Shown: positions 1-10,351, counted from the first letter of the stretch. The stretch: DNA of 41,736 bases from Chromatiaceae bacterium (GCA_028277905.1 JANQFI010000265.1:1-41736); one strand, 5' to 3'. Made by a program: numbers and translations. Notes: generated by a model from the sequence alone, not told the origin.

Positions 1-434
1 AACGCCGGGCCACCGCTGAAGCCCTTGCCGGGATAGCCCTGGACGATACCGAGCTGGAAGCTGCCGTCGCGGGCGATGAGCCGGTGGCGGGCCGTGCGCA
101 GGGCGCTCTCCGGGTCCGGGAAGCCGCAGAGGGTCAGCGCGACACCGCTGGGCAGCGGGCGCGGATCGATGCGCAGCGGGCGGATCGGCTGCGGCGCGCC
201 GATGCGCAGCCAGGCCAGATCGAGGGTCGGGTGGCAGCGGGTGTCTATCAGGCGCTCGGTCGCGTCCTTGGGCAGGCCGTGGAGATAGACCCGGGCCGCC
301 GGGATGTCGCGCACCAGGTGGGCCGCGGTCAGCAGCCGGTCCGGAGCGACGAAGCAGGCGGTGCCTCGGGCACTGCCGCCGCGGGCGGGGTGCCCGTGGT
401 AGAGGCGGCAGATGGCGGCTTGCCAGGAGGGCAT
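1..434 (-). CDS. Trypsin-like serine protease, C-terminus beyond window edge
   Basis: Reading the minus strand from an ATG at 434 gives an uninterrupted frame running off the window. The product carries the chymotrypsin/trypsin-fold triad in order: His in GTACFVAPDRLLTAAHLV (about residues 24-41), Asp in TLDLAWLRIG (about 77-86) and Ser in GKGFSGGPA near the cut. There is no signal peptide, so it probably acts in the cytoplasm, as trypsin-like modules of conflict systems do; such modules are often the first domain of a longer protein with a sensor or NTPase part. The gene upstream encodes a Trypco1 domain, whose name reflects its co-occurrence with this protease type, which supports pairing. 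A weak GGAAG lies 9 bases before the start. The substrate and the missing C-terminus cannot be known from here. Confidence 0.8.
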   Translation of the reverse strand, partial: MPSWQAAICRLYHGHPARGGSARGTACFVAPDRLLTAAHLVRDIPAARVYLHGLPKDATERLIDTRCHPTLDLAWLRIGAPQPIRPLRIDPRPLPSGVALTLCGFPDPESALRTARHRLIARDGSFQLGIVQGYPGKGFSGGPA

Positions 435-568
435 GGGCTGACTTCCAGGCGCCGGCGGGGGCGAGCGGATGCCTGGTGGGTCGGTCTGGTGGCTTCAGAT
501 GCCGGGGTACCGGGCGGGATGTCCCGGGTCCCGGTTGCCCGCGAGACGCCGGCGCTCCTGCTGGCCGG

Positions 569-910
569 TCAATCCTCCCGCTTCCACTTGGCGGTGACCT
601 TGATCGAGCCCGTCGCCGAGCCGGTGACGATGACGGGGATGGGCCGGGTCTCGCCCTTGAAGCCGATGCTGACCTCCATGGCCCATTCGTCGGGGGCCTG
701 GTCGGCCAGGCTGTCGCGGACGTTGCGGGCCATGGCGCCGATGCTGGCGCGCATCAGGGCCATGGCGTCGTCGAGCTTGTCGCCCATGCCGGTGGGCTCG
801 GCACCGGCGGGGAGGTCTGCCACGGGCCTGGCGAGCGGTATCTCGGCCTGCTCGACTTCGACCAGGATTCGGCTGCCGTCGTCGAGCGTGAGGGGCTTGA
901 TGCGGATCAT
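569..910 (-). CDS. Trypco1 (trypsin-co-occurring) domain protein, CU044_2847-like
   Basis: A 113-residue protein starting MIRIKPLTLDDGSRILVEVE and ending in a beta-rich segment (WAMEVSIGFKGETRPIPVIV, then KVTAKWKRED). This is the layout of the Trypco1 family: an N-terminal strand pair, a helical middle (about residues 45-70) and a C-terminal sheet. I chose the ATG at 910 over the in-frame ATG at 940 because AGGAG lies 8 bases before it and the domain begins there. It lies 134 bp upstream of the trypsin-like protease gene on the same strand, probably in one transcript. The family is known from NTP-dependent conflict systems, where it accompanies trypsin-like proteases or effector domains; its biochemical role is unknown. 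The 192 bp between this gene and leuC must hold the divergent promoters. Confidence 0.75.
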   Translation of the reverse strand: MIRIKPLTLDDGSRILVEVEQAEIPLARPVADLPAGAEPTGMGDKLDDAMALMRASIGAMARNVRDSLADQAPDEWAMEVSIGFKGETRPIPVIVTGSATGSIKVTAKWKRED

Positions 911-1102
911 GGGGGCGGCTCCTGTGGTGACGGGGATCAAAGCGACAGGGGCGGAGGATAATCGAAAGCGGACAAGGCGATGGCGGATGCCTTGCGCTTG
1001 TCCGCCCGACGGCTGCAGCAGCGCAGGGCTCCCGCCCGTTTGAGCTCGCCCCCTCCCCGCGCTACCCTAATCGGCTTAGCGATTGTCGCCGAGCCAGACC
1101 CG

Positions 1103-2509
1103 ATGTCCACGCCACGCACCCTGTACGACAAGATCTGGGACGACCATGTCGTGCGCACCGACGCGCACGGCACCTCCCTGTTGTACATCGACCGCCAGCT
1201 GGTGCACGAGGTGACCTCGCCGCAGGCGTTCGAGGGCTTGCGGCTGGCCGGGCGCCGGCCGCGGCGGCCGGAGGCGAACCTGGCGGTACCGGATCACAAT
1301 GTGCCGACGACGGACAGGCACCTGGGCATCGCGGATCCCATCTCGCGGTTGCAGGTCGAGACCCTGGAGGCCAATTGTCGCGAGTTCGGCATCCAGCTGT
1401 TCGACATGGGGGACATACGCCAGGGCATCGTGCACGTGGTCGGCCCCGAGGAGGGCTTCACCCTGCCTGGCATCACCATGGTCTGCGGCGATAGCCATAC
1501 CTCCACCCACGGCGCCTTCGGGGCGCTGGCCTTCGGGGTCGGTACCTCGGAGGTGGAGCACGTCCTGGCCACCAGATGCCTGCTGCAGAAGAAGTCCAGG
1601 TCCATGCTGGTGAGCGTCGATGGGCGGCTGGGCCGGGGCGTGACGGCCAAGGATATCGTACTGGCCATTATCGGCGAGATCGGCACCGCCGGCGGCACCG
1701 GGCATGTGATCGAGTATGCCGGCGATGCCATTCGGGCGCTCAGCATGGAAGGCCGGATGACGATCTGCAACATGGCCATCGAGGCCGGCGCCCGCGCGGG
1801 GCTGATCGGCATCGACGCGACCACCATCGCGTACGTCCGCGGCCGGCCCATGGCGCCTAAGGGCGAGCTGTTCGAGCAGGCGGCGGCCTACTGGCTCGGG
1901 CTCAACTCCGACCCGGGTGCCGAGTACGATCGCGTGGTGCACATGGACGCGGCGAGCATCCGCCCGCAGGTCACCTGGGGCACCTCGCCGGAGATGGTGC
2001 TGCCGGTGGACGGCGCCGTGCCGGATCCCGCGGAGATCGCCGACCCGGTGAAGTCCGGCAGCTACCGCAACGCCCTGGCCTACATGGGCCTCAGGCCGGG
2101 CACACCGCTGGCGGAGGTCCCGCTGGACAAGGTCTTCATCGGCTCCTGCACCAATGGGCGCATCGAGGATCTGCGCGCAGCGGCCGAGGTCGCCAAGGGC
2201 CGCAAGGTGGCGGATTCCGTCAAGCAGGCCTTGGTGGTGCCCGGCTCCGGCCTGGTCAAGGAACAGGCCGAGGCGGAGGGCCTGGACCGGATCTTCATCG
2301 AGGCCGGCTTCGAGTGGCGCGACCCGGGTTGCTCCATGTGTCTCGCCATGAACGCGGACCGGCTGGAGCCGGGCGAGCGCTGCGCCGCCACCAGCAACCG
2401 CAACTTCGAGGGCCGCCAGGGCCAAGGCGGGCGGACGCATCTGGTCAGCCCCTCCATGGCCGCGGCGGCCGCCATCCATGGCCGCTTCGTCGACGTGCGG
2501 GAGGTCTGA
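1103..2509 (+). CDS. leuC: 3-isopropylmalate dehydratase, large subunit
   Basis: LeuC, 468 residues, the usual length. With LeuD it isomerises 2-isopropylmalate to 3-isopropylmalate in leucine synthesis, in the cytoplasm. Aconitase-family motifs are clear: [19 protein letters not shown] near residue 130, the first cluster cysteine in [12 protein letters not shown], and the pair in [11 protein letters not shown], together ligating a [4Fe-4S] cluster. The frame is open further upstream to 980, but the ATG at 1103 ([17 protein letters not shown]) matches the family N-terminus. leuD starts 3 bases after the stop, and leuD and leuB overlap by 4, so leuCDB form an operon. No leader peptide or attenuator is evident in the short upstream region. 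Confidence 0.97.
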   Translation: MSTPRTLYDKIWDDHVVRTDAHGTSLLYIDRQLVHEVTSPQAFEGLRLAGRRPRRPEANLAVPDHNVPTTDRHLGIADPISRLQVETLEANCREFGIQLFDMGDIRQGIVHVVGPEEGFTLPGITMVCGDSHTSTHGAFGALAFGVGTSEVEHVLATRCLLQKKSRSMLVSVDGRLGRGVTAKDIVLAIIGEIGTAGGTGHVIEYAGDAIRALSMEGRMTICNMAIEAGARAGLIGIDATTIAYVRGRPMAPKGELFEQAAAYWLGLNSDPGAEYDRVVHMDAASIRPQVTWGTSPEMVLPVDGAVPDPAEIADPVKSGSYRNALAYMGLRPGTPLAEVPLDKVFIGSCTNGRIEDLRAAAEVAKGRKVADSVKQALVVPGSGLVKEQAEAEGLDRIFIEAGFEWRDPGCSMCLAMNADRLEPGERCAATSNRNFEGRQGQGGRTHLVSPSMAAAAAIHGRFVDVREV

Positions 2510-2512
2510 GTC

Positions 2513-3208
2513 ATGCAGCCCTTCGAGAGCTTCCGCGGTATCGTGCTGCCGCTCGACCGCGCCAATGTGGACACGGATGCCATCATCCCCAAGCAGTTTC
2601 TGAAGTCGATCGCGCGCACCGGCTTCGGGCCGAACCTGTTCGACGAGTGGCGCTACCTGGATCGTGGCGAGCCGGGGCAGGACTGTGCCGGGCGCCCGTT
2701 GAACCCGAGCTTCGTGCTGAACGACCCGAGGTACGAGGGCGCCAGCATCCTGCTGACCCGGCACAACTTCGGCTGCGGCTCGTCCCGCGAGCATGCCCCA
2801 TGGGCGCTGGCGGACCACGGCTTCAAGGTGCTGATTGCGCCGAGCTTCGCGGACATCTTCCACCAGAATGCCGTCAAGAACGGGCTCCTGCCCGTCGTGT
2901 TGGAGGAGGCCGTCGTCGAGGAGCTGTTCGCGCTGGCTACCTGCGCTGAGCCGCTCAGCATCGACGTGGACCTGCATAACCTGAGGCTCGACGCCGAGGG
3001 CCGTGGCGTCATCGAGATCGACATGGATCCCTTTCATCACCACTGCCTGATCCATGGCCTCGACGACATCGGGTTGACCCTGACGCATGCCGGCGAGATC
3101 GCCGCCTATGAGGAGCGCAGGCGCGCCGAGACGCCCTGGCTGTTCGCGTCAGTTGGCGAAGGGCTCAGGCAAGGGCGCAACGGGCGCAACCAAGAGAGGG
3201 CCGCGTGA
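2513..3208 (+). CDS. leuD: 3-isopropylmalate dehydratase, small subunit
   Basis: LeuD, 231 residues (usually 200-215), partner of LeuC forming the swivelling domain of the isomerase. Family motifs include [19 protein letters not shown] (residues 14-32), [15 protein letters not shown] (about 84-98) and the C-terminal FEIDMDPF-type segment, seen here as [20 protein letters not shown]. The extra length is a charged C-terminal tail ([14 protein letters not shown]). The start follows the leuC stop by 3 bases and the end overlaps leuB by 4 bases, which indicates translational coupling. Confidence 0.97.
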   Translation: MQPFESFRGIVLPLDRANVDTDAIIPKQFLKSIARTGFGPNLFDEWRYLDRGEPGQDCAGRPLNPSFVLNDPRYEGASILLTRHNFGCGSSREHAPWALADHGFKVLIAPSFADIFHQNAVKNGLLPVVLEEAVVEELFALATCAEPLSIDVDLHNLRLDAEGRGVIEIDMDPFHHHCLIHGLDDIGLTLTHAGEIAAYEERRRAETPWLFASVGEGLRQGRNGRNQERAA

Positions 3209-4293
3209 GCAAGCAGATCCTGATACTGCCCGGCGACGGCATCGGTCCGGAGATCGTCGCCGAGGCGGTCAAGGTGCTGGTCTGTCTGCGCGATGACTTC
3301 GGCCTGGCCTTGGACATCTACGAGGCCCTGCTAGGCGGCTCCGCCTACGACGAGCATGGCCACCCCTTGCCCGAGGAGACGCTCAGGCTGGCGCACGACT
3401 GCGACGCGGTGCTGCTCGGGGCCGTCGGCGGGCCCAAGTGGGAGCCGCTCGACATCTCGGTGCGCCCGGAGAAGGGGCTTCTGGGGCTGCGCTCGGAGCT
3501 TGGGCTCTTCGCGAACCTGCGCCCGGCGATCCTCTTTCCGCAGCTGGCCGACGCCTCGACCTTGAAGCCCGAGGTCGTCTCGGGCCTGGATATCCTGATC
3601 GTCCGCGAGCTGACGGGCGGTATCTACTTCGGCCGCCCGCGCGGCGTCGAGACGCTGGATTCCGGCGAGCGCCGCGGCATCAACACGCTCGTCTACACGG
3701 AGTCGGAGATCGAGCGCATCTGTCGCGTTGCCTTCGACTTGGCGGGCAAGCGCAGCAAGCGGGTCTGCTCGGTGGACAAGGCCAATGTGCTCGAATGCAC
3801 CGAGCTGTGGCGCGAGGTGGCGACCCGCGTCGGCACCGACTACCCGGACATCGAGCTCTCGCACATGTATGTGGACAACGCCGCCATGCAGTTGGTGCGC
3901 GCGCCCAAGCAGTTCGATGTGGTGGTCACGACCAACATGTTCGGCGATATCCTGTCGGACTGTGCGGCCCAGCTGACCGGCTCCATCGGCATGCTACCCT
4001 CGGCGTCGCTGAACGCCGAGGAGAAGGGCATGTACGAGCCCATCCACGGCTCGGCGCCGGACATCGCAGGCCGGGGCGTCGCCAATCCGCTCGCAGCCAT
4101 CCTGTCCGTCGCCATGATGCTGCGCTACACCCTAGGTGAGCCGGTGCAGGCGGATCGCGTCGAGCGCGCCGTGGCCGCCGCGCTGGATCAGAGGCTGCGC
4201 ACCGCGGACATCGCGGCCAAGGGGACAGAGACCGTCGGCACCGCGCGGATGGGGGATGCGGTGGTGGCGGCGCTGCGGGAGATTGGCGACTAG
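3205..4293 (+). CDS. leuB: 3-isopropylmalate dehydrogenase
   Basis: LeuB, 362 residues, normal length. It oxidises and decarboxylates 3-isopropylmalate to 2-oxoisocaproate with NAD+. The N-terminus [20 protein letters not shown] and the motifs [11 protein letters not shown] and [20 protein letters not shown] (the divalent-metal and substrate aspartates) are those of the decarboxylating dehydrogenase family. It starts with a GTG in GTGAGC that overlaps leuD. Its TAG stop at 4291-4293 is also the first three bases of a 157-bp hairpin element (family B), so the present stop and 3' end may come from the insertion. Confidence 0.97.
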   Translation: MSKQILILPGDGIGPEIVAEAVKVLVCLRDDFGLALDIYEALLGGSAYDEHGHPLPEETLRLAHDCDAVLLGAVGGPKWEPLDISVRPEKGLLGLRSELGLFANLRPAILFPQLADASTLKPEVVSGLDILIVRELTGGIYFGRPRGVETLDSGERRGINTLVYTESEIERICRVAFDLAGKRSKRVCSVDKANVLECTELWREVATRVGTDYPDIELSHMYVDNAAMQLVRAPKQFDVVVTTNMFGDILSDCAAQLTGSIGMLPSASLNAEEKGMYEPIHGSAPDIAGRGVANPLAAILSVAMMLRYTLGEPVQADRVERAVAAALDQRLRTADIAAKGTETVGTARMGDAVVAALREIGD

Positions 4294-4447
4294 TGCTTTG
4301 CTGCGGAAGTTCCGAGACCGGGATTTCCTCGTTGTTGTAGTCGCAATCGTCATCGAATATCCGCGCGGTCGAGACCGCGATCACGATCACGACAACGACA
4401 ACGACAACGACCTGAGACGGTCTCGGGACATTCTCACTGCTGCACTA
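4291..4447 (+). repeat. Family B hairpin repeat, copy 1, starting in the leuB stop codon
   Basis: A 157-bp element flanked by TA: it begins TAGTGCTTTGCTGCGG and ends CTGCTGCACTA, so the ends are imperfect inverted repeats (CTAGTGC on each strand). Inside lie CCGAGACCGGGA and, inverted, GACGGTCTCGGGAC; then CGTTGTTGTAGTCG against repeated CGACAACGA units; and at the centre the palindrome GCGGTCGAGACCGC. The whole unit can fold as one long imperfect hairpin. The second copy, at 19129, has exactly the same length. No coding capacity was seen. The MITE interpretation (TA target, as with IS630/Tc1-mariner transposases) is inferred. Nothing further was recognised in the remaining 130 bp before asd. 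Confidence 0.8.
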
Positions 4448-4579
4448 GCGACTAGCAAGCGACGAGTAACGAGGCTCGAGTGATGGGGTGCAAGGCGATG
4501 CGTCTCCCCGCTCGATACCCGATACTCTCCGTTCAAGGCTTCAGATACAGATGCTTCAGGTAGGGGGGCGAGCCTGCAC

Positions 4580-5695
4580 ATGAATCGAATCGGTTTCGTC
4601 GGCTGGCGCGGCATGGTCGGCTCGGTGCTGATGGAGCGCATGCGCGCGGAGAACGACTTCGCGCTGATTGCCGAGCCCAGCTTCTTCACGACCTCCCAGC
4701 ATGGGGCGCCCGGCCCCGATGTGGGCCGGGGGGCGCGGCCGCTGCGGGACGCCAGGGACCTGGATGCGCTGGCCGAGATGGACGCCATAATCACCTGCCA
4801 GGGCGGTGATTACACGGCCGAGGTCTTCGCGCCACTGCGCGCGACGGGATGGCGCGGCTATTGGATCGACGCCGCCTCGACGCTGCGCATGCGGCCAGAC
4901 AGCACCATCGTGCTGGACCCGGTGAACCTGGATGTCATCGAGCAGGCCCTGAGCCGGGGCAAGCGCGACTTCATCGGCGGCAACTGCACCGTGAGCCTGA
5001 TGCTGATGGCCGTGGGCGAGCTGCTGCGGCGCGACCTGGTGGACTGGGTCAGTGCCATGACCTACCAGGCGGCGTCCGGTGCCGGCGCGCGCAACATGCG
5101 CGAGCTACTGGCGCAGATGGGTGCACTGCACGATGCCGTTGCCGGCGCGCTGGCGGACCCGCAGAGCGCCATCCTCGACATCGACCGCAAGGTCATCGAG
5201 ACCATGCGCACTGAGGCCTTCCCGGACGAGCTGTTCGGCGTGCCCCTGGCCGGCAGCCTGATCCCCTGGATCGATAAGCAGCTGGACAATGGTCAGAGCC
5301 GCGAGGAGTGGAAGGGCGGCGTCGAGAGCAACAAGATCCTCGGCCGCGAGGCGAGTCCCATCCCCATCGACGGCACCTGCGTGCGCATCGGCGCCATGCG
5401 CTGCCACAGCCAGGGGCTGACCATCAAGCTCAAGCGGGCGATTCCGGTGGACGAGGTCGCAGACATGCTGGCCGCCGCCAACCATTGGGTGCGCCTGGTG
5501 CCCAACGAGCGCGAGCGCACCATCGCCGAGCTCTCGCCCACCGCCGTCACCGGCAAGCTGGACATCCCGGTGGGGCGGCTGCGCCGGATGAGCCTCGGGC
5601 CCGAGTATTTGTCCGCGTTCACGGTGGGGGATCAGCTGCTCTGGGGAGCCGCCGAGCCCCTGAGGCGTATGCTGCGGCTGTTGCTGGCACGGTGA
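4580..5695 (+). CDS. asd: Aspartate-semialdehyde dehydrogenase
   Basis: Asd, 371 residues, same size as the E. coli enzyme. It reduces aspartyl-4-phosphate to aspartate semialdehyde, feeding lysine, threonine, methionine and diaminopimelate synthesis. Seen: the NADP-binding start [18 protein letters not shown], the catalytic cysteine in [14 protein letters not shown] (about residues 133-146), [17 protein letters not shown], and the substrate-binding C-terminal [17 protein letters not shown]. The standard gammaproteobacterial place between leuB and fimV is kept. A G-rich stretch (GGGGGGCGAG) before the ATG serves as the ribosome site. Confidence 0.97.
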   Translation: MNRIGFVGWRGMVGSVLMERMRAENDFALIAEPSFFTTSQHGAPGPDVGRGARPLRDARDLDALAEMDAIITCQGGDYTAEVFAPLRATGWRGYWIDAASTLRMRPDSTIVLDPVNLDVIEQALSRGKRDFIGGNCTVSLMLMAVGELLRRDLVDWVSAMTYQAASGAGARNMRELLAQMGALHDAVAGALADPQSAILDIDRKVIETMRTEAFPDELFGVPLAGSLIPWIDKQLDNGQSREEWKGGVESNKILGREASPIPIDGTCVRIGAMRCHSQGLTIKLKRAIPVDEVADMLAAANHWVRLVPNERERTIAELSPTAVTGKLDIPVGRLRRMSLGPEYLSAFTVGDQLLWGAAEPLRRMLRLLLAR

Positions 5696-5711
5696 AAACC
5701 CCGACTGGTTC

Positions 5712-5741
5712 TTGGTCAATTGTCCGCCTTTCCGCTATAGT
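5712..5741 (+). promoter_or_regulatory. Putative sigma-70 promoter for fimV
   Basis: TTGGTC and TATAGT with an 18-bp spacer lie 114 bp upstream of the fimV start, just after the asd stop. Spacing and hexamers fit sigma-70, but this is a pattern match only. Confidence 0.4.
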
Positions 5742-5854
5742 TCGGCCTGTTTCGGCGTCCGCCCTGCGCCGCCCGGGCGCTGCCGGGTAACCCAGGGCCG
5801 CTGTGCCCTGGGCAAGGCGCGGTCGCCCCCGAGTCGCCCCCTAGAGGACGGAGG

Positions 5855-8800
5855 ATGTTGCCAAAACCGCCCCTGCTGATCGCCGCGGCGCTGCTGCTCG
5901 CGTTCTTCTCCGGGGCGGTGGTGGCGCTTGGGCTCGGCGGGATGCGCACCCAGTCGGCCCTGAACCAGCCCTTCTATGCCGAAATCGAGCTGAACGGCAT
6001 CCGCTCGGACGAGATCGACACGGTCAAGGCGCGGCTCGCCAGCCGGGACGAGTTCGCCAAGGCGGGCGCCGAGCGACCGCACTTTCTCACCCGGCTGCAG
6101 TTCGCATCCGCCATCGGCACCGATGGTCGGCCCTACATCCAGGTGTCCAGCCGCGAGCCCATTCGCGAGCCCTACATCGATTTCCTCGTCGAGGTGCTCT
6201 GGCCGCAGGGCCGCCTGGTGAAGGAATACACGGTGCTCCTGGATCCGCCTGCCCGCGGCAGCGCGCCGCCGCCGCGGGTGGTGCCCCCGCGCACCTCCGT
6301 GGCCCGGCGCCGGCCGCCACCAGAGCAGGCACCACCGCCCCCGCTGCGGCGGAGCGCGCGCCCGCAACAGGAGACCCGGCAACCTGCGCCGGCAGCACCG
6401 CCGTCGCGACAGGCGCCGGCCCTGGTGCCGGCCGCGGCGCGCGGCACGCGCTTTCCGCTCTACTATGGTCCAGTGCCGCGCGGTGCCACGCTGACCAGGA
6501 TCGCCCGCGAGCTGACGCCGCCCGGCGCCACGCTCGAGCAGACGGCGATGGCGCTGTTCCGCAACAACCAGGGCGCCTTCTCCCGGGGCAACATCAACCT
6601 GCTGCGCGTCGGCAAGGATCTGGTGGTGCCCACGGCCGAGGAATTGTTCGCGCTGGATCAGGGCGCGGCGCGGCGGCAGTTCCAGGACGCGGTGGTCGGG
6701 CGCAGCGTCGACACCAGCCCCATCACCGATATCCCCAGCGACGTGCGGCTGCGCATCGCCGGCGGTGGGGAGGCGCCGGCCAGCACCCCGCCCGGAGCCC
6801 TCCCCCCAGCGGCCCTTCCAGGTGCGGCGGGCCCGGCACCCGGCCAGGTCGCGGGGGTGGATCCGGCCTTGCGCCAGGACCTGCTCATCGTGCAGGAGAC
6901 CACAGAGAGCAATCGCCAGGAGACCACCGAGCTGCGCAGGCGCATCAGCGAGCTGGAGGCGCAGCTCGCCGACATCCAGCGTCTGCTGCAGTTGCGCAAT
7001 GAGCAGCTGGCGCAGTTGCAGGAGCGGGCGGCGATCGCCGAGCCCGGCGCCCTGCCGCTGCCGCCAGCGCTGCGACCGGCAGGCGCCGGGATACCGGAGC
7101 AGGGCTCCATCGTGGAATCGGCTGCGCCGCCACCGGCCCACCGCACAATAGAGACACAGGCCGGCGCGGGCGAGGAGCTGGGCACGGCAGATGTGCCGCC
7201 GGCGCAGCCCGTCGTCGAGCCGGGCATCGGCATGGTGGGCCCGGACGGCAGCGTCGAGGAGCTGCTGCCGCCGCCCGCCGCCGGCATGGTGGCCGAGCCC
7301 GCCGACACGGCCGCAGATGCTGTGCCCGAGACCACGGCGGCCCTCGACGAGACCGCGGTCGGCCCGGTGGCGCAGGAGGGCGCCGGCGCCGGTGATCAGC
7401 CCTCAGGGGCGGGGGCCTGGGGCACCCTTGGCGGTGTCGCCCGTGCGTTGCCGCCCTGGGTCCTGGCCGCCGCTGCCGGCACCCTGGCCCTTGGCGGAGC
7501 GGGACTCTACGCCTACCGGCGCCGCCAGCGGCAACCCGCCGAAGACGAGGAGGCCGAGACGGAAGCGGCTGGGTTGGCCGTGCCCTCGGAGCCGCTTCCG
7601 GACGCCGGCTCGAAGCCGGGCTTCGAGGTCAAGTCCACGACCCTCGGCGAGGCCGATCTCGACACCCTGCCGGATCTCGACTCGGAAGGCCCATCGCAGT
7701 CGCTCGGCACCTCGGCCGACGCACCGACTGACGCGCCGGCGATCGATGTGCAGACAGGGCTGCCCATCGGCGTTGTCTCCAACATCCCGCCGACCCAGCA
7801 GGAGACGCAGGACGCGGATGTGATCGCCGAGGCCGATATCTACATCTTGTACGGTCGCTACCGTGAGGCCGAGGCGCTGCTGCGCGAGGAGCTGGAGCGG
7901 GCACCCGGGCAGCGCGACCTCAAGTACAAGCTGGGCGAGGCGCTGTTGGGCACCGGCAGCCGAGCGGCGCTGGCCGAGTTGCTGGAGAGGATGCGGGCGG
8001 CGGGCGACGACAAGCGTGACCCCGCCAAGTGGGCGAGCCTCGAGGCCGGTCTCGCCGGGCTGGGCACCGGGGACGAGGAGGATGCGCCGACCGCACCGCC
8101 GCCCCGCATCAAGCCATTGGGCGAGGCGACCACCAAGGTGAGCCCCGAGCAGGTCCCGACCGGCGAAGCCGCGCAGAGCACCGACCTGCTCGGCGACAGC
8201 GAGGATACGGAGCTCGGCTTCTCGGTGCGTGAGGTCACGCCCTCGAGCGCCGAGCGGTTGCGCGAGCAGATGTCGGACCTGGAGCTGGATCTGCAGGAAA
8301 TGGACGACTTCGGCGCCAACCTCGACTCCAGCCAGGCCTCGGACGCCCCATCGTCGCGGCCCGCGTACAGCGAGGATGCGCCCCAGGCGCGAGCGCCATC
8401 CCCCCGGGGCGAACGGCCGGGCGGCGGGCGGCTGGATCTGGATCTCGATGATCTGGAGCAGCGCGCCGCGACACCGCAGGGCGCGCCGCCGATCGATCTC
8501 ACGCTCCCGGTGCCCGGGGAATCTCAGGACCCGGGCGGGGCCCTCGACCCCTATGGCGGCGATGAGCTGGCCGGGGATTCCCGCACTCCGCTGCCCGATC
8601 CGCTCGCCGCCACGGCCACGCAGGGTGCGCCCACCGAGGTCTACGAGGAGTCTGCGGAGGCCGCCCCGGTGCAGGACAGCATCTCCAGCGACGTGCTCTC
8701 GTCCCAATGGCGTATGGATACCGGGCTTTGGGACGAGGCCGGCACCAAGCTGGACCTGGCCCGCGCCTACATCGAAATGGACGATCCGGACGCCGCCCGC

Positions 8801-8881
8801 GCCATCCTCGAAGAGGTGGTGCAGGAGGGCACCGAGGCGCAACGCTCAGACGCCGCCGCCCTGTTGGCAAAGATCGGTTGA
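5855..8881 (+). CDS. fimV: FimV/HubP-family polar organising protein
   Basis: A 1008-residue FimV-type protein, a cell-pole landmark that in pseudomonads and vibrios controls type IV pili, twitching and polar placement. Layout: an N-terminal hydrophobic segment (about 5-29); the conserved FimV head with SALNQPFYAEIELNG and EPYIDFLVEVLWPQGRLVKEYT; a Pro/Ala-rich linker; a LysM-like region (about 205-265); a coiled coil (about 335-390); a single membrane segment (about 531-551, PPWVLAAAAGTLALGGAGLYAY); a long acidic cytoplasmic part with a TPR-like block (ADIYILYGRYREAEALL, about 660); and the conserved C-terminal FimV TPR (DTGLWDEAGTKLDLARAYIE). It sits between asd and truA as in other gammaproteobacteria. 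The acidic linkers vary strongly in length within the family, so 1008 is not unusual. Confidence 0.93.
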   Translation: MLPKPPLLIAAALLLAFFSGAVVALGLGGMRTQSALNQPFYAEIELNGIRSDEIDTVKARLASRDEFAKAGAERPHFLTRLQFASAIGTDGRPYIQVSSREPIREPYIDFLVEVLWPQGRLVKEYTVLLDPPARGSAPPPRVVPPRTSVARRRPPPEQAPPPPLRRSARPQQETRQPAPAAPPSRQAPALVPAAARGTRFPLYYGPVPRGATLTRIARELTPPGATLEQTAMALFRNNQGAFSRGNINLLRVGKDLVVPTAEELFALDQGAARRQFQDAVVGRSVDTSPITDIPSDVRLRIAGGGEAPASTPPGALPPAALPGAAGPAPGQVAGVDPALRQDLLIVQETTESNRQETTELRRRISELEAQLADIQRLLQLRNEQLAQLQERAAIAEPGALPLPPALRPAGAGIPEQGSIVESAAPPPAHRTIETQAGAGEELGTADVPPAQPVVEPGIGMVGPDGSVEELLPPPAAGMVAEPADTAADAVPETTAALDETAVGPVAQEGAGAGDQPSGAGAWGTLGGVARALPPWVLAAAAGTLALGGAGLYAYRRRQRQPAEDEEAETEAAGLAVPSEPLPDAGSKPGFEVKSTTLGEADLDTLPDLDSEGPSQSLGTSADAPTDAPAIDVQTGLPIGVVSNIPPTQQETQDADVIAEADIYILYGRYREAEALLREELERAPGQRDLKYKLGEALLGTGSRAALAELLERMRAAGDDKRDPAKWASLEAGLAGLGTGDEEDAPTAPPPRIKPLGEATTKVSPEQVPTGEAAQSTDLLGDSEDTELGFSVREVTPSSAERLREQMSDLELDLQEMDDFGANLDSSQASDAPSSRPAYSEDAPQARAPSPRGERPGGGRLDLDLDDLEQRAATPQGAPPIDLTLPVPGESQDPGGALDPYGGDELAGDSRTPLPDPLAATATQGAPTEVYEESAEAAPVQDSISSDVLSSQWRMDTGLWDEAGTKLDLARAYIEMDDPDAARAILEEVVQEGTEAQRSDAAALLAKIG

Positions 8882-9714
8882 GCGGTCGCGGCGCCCTGTC
8901 CGCTGCCCTGCCAGACGGGCAGGGCGGGACCCGCATCGCCATGGGCATCGAGTACGACGGCGGCGCCTACAGCGGTTGGCAGCTCCAGCACCACGCCGAC
9001 AGCATACAGGCCCGGCTGGAGGCCGCCATCACCCGGGTCGCAGCCGAGCCGGTGCGGGTGCATTGCGCCGGGCGCACGGATGCGGGGGTCCACGCCGAGG
9101 GGCAGGTGGTCCACTTCGATACCCGCGCAGGGCGCAGCCCCCGCAGCTGGGTGCTCGGCACCAACAGCAACCTGCCGGACGACATCGCTGTGCGCTGGGC
9201 TACGCCCGTGCCGGCAGATTTCCACGCGCGCTACAGCGCCACCGGTCGGCACTATCGCTATCTGATCCTGTGCCGGCCGACGCGCTCCGCGCTCTGGCGG
9301 GGGCGCGCCGTCTGGACCCATCGGCGGCTGGACCTTGCCTCGATGCGGGCGGCGGGCGCACTGCTGCTGGGCCGGCACGACTTCACCAGCTTTCGCGCCT
9401 TGGCCTGCCAGGCGCGCAGCCCGGTGCGCACCCTGCGCTACCTGCGCCTCGGCCGCCGCGACGAGCTGTTGAGCCTGGACATCGGTGCCGATGGCTTCCT
9501 ACACCACATGGTGCGCAACATTGCGGGCGTGCTGATGGCCATCGGCAGCGGCGCCGCGGAGGTGACCTGGACGGCGGAGCTGCTGGCGCTGCGCGACCGG
9601 GCACTCGGCGGCGTGACGGCGCCGCCCCAGGGACTCTACCTCACCGCCGTGGACTACCCGGAACGCTTCGCCTTGCCCATCGCGGGCGACGGCGGGCCGC
9701 CGCCTATGCTGTAA
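8878..9714 (+). CDS. truA: tRNA pseudouridine(38-40) synthase
   Basis: TruA converts U38-U40 in the anticodon arm of tRNAs to pseudouridine. The catalytic aspartate is in CAGRTDAGVHAEGQVVHF; DFTSFRA and the C-terminal DGFLHHMVRNIAGVL are family signatures. The first ATG, at 8941, would start MGIEYDGGAYSGWQ and remove the leading beta strand (family form RIALGIEYDG; here TRIAMGIEYDG). I therefore prefer the TTG at 8878, which overlaps the fimV stop as TTGA and gives 278 residues. The alternative 8941 start would give 257. Neither has a strong Shine-Dalgarno site. Confidence 0.9.
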   Translation: MSGRGALSAALPDGQGGTRIAMGIEYDGGAYSGWQLQHHADSIQARLEAAITRVAAEPVRVHCAGRTDAGVHAEGQVVHFDTRAGRSPRSWVLGTNSNLPDDIAVRWATPVPADFHARYSATGRHYRYLILCRPTRSALWRGRAVWTHRRLDLASMRAAGALLLGRHDFTSFRALACQARSPVRTLRYLRLGRRDELLSLDIGADGFLHHMVRNIAGVLMAIGSGAAEVTWTAELLALRDRALGGVTAPPQGLYLTAVDYPERFALPIAGDGGPPPML

Positions 9715-9741
9715 TTTCGGGTTTATGCAGCAGCGACCGCC

Positions 9742-10351
9742 ATGCGAACACGTGTCAAGATCTGCGGTTTGACCCGCGAGCAGGACGTCGACGCCGCCGT
9801 TGCGGCTGGTGCCGATGCCATCGGCTTCGTATTCCACCCGCCGAGCCCGCGGGCCCTGAGCATCGCGGCCGCCGCCGCGCTGGCCGCGCGGGTGCCCGCC
9901 TTCGTCACGACCGCCGGCCTGTTCGTGGACGCCGAGGTGGCGCTGGTGCGGAACGCCATGGACCAGGTGCAGCTGGGCCTGCTGCAATTCCACGGCCAGG
10001 AGCCGCCGGGGTACTGTCGGGGCTTCGGCCGGCCCTGGATCAAGGCCCTGGCCATGCGTGACGGTATCGATGTAGAGGCGGCTGCGGCGGATTATCATGG
10101 TGCCGCGGCCTTGTTGCTCGACACGCATGACCAGGCGCTCGCCGGCGGCACCGGACGCCGCTTCGACTGGGACCTGGTGCCATTGGCGCTTGCGCCGCGC
10201 ATCGTCCTGGCCGGCGGTCTGGCCCCGGACAACGTCGCCGAGGCGATCGACCGGGTGAGACCCTACGCGGTGGACGTGAGCGGCGGCGTCGAGCGTGCGA
10301 AGGGCCTCAAGGATCACAGCAAAATCAACGACTTCATGCAGGGGGTACGCG

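Noticed and set aside
1076-3088. A 670-codon minus-strand frame over leuCD
   Set aside because: Shadow of leuC and leuD; no domain and His/Gln/Arg-rich composition.
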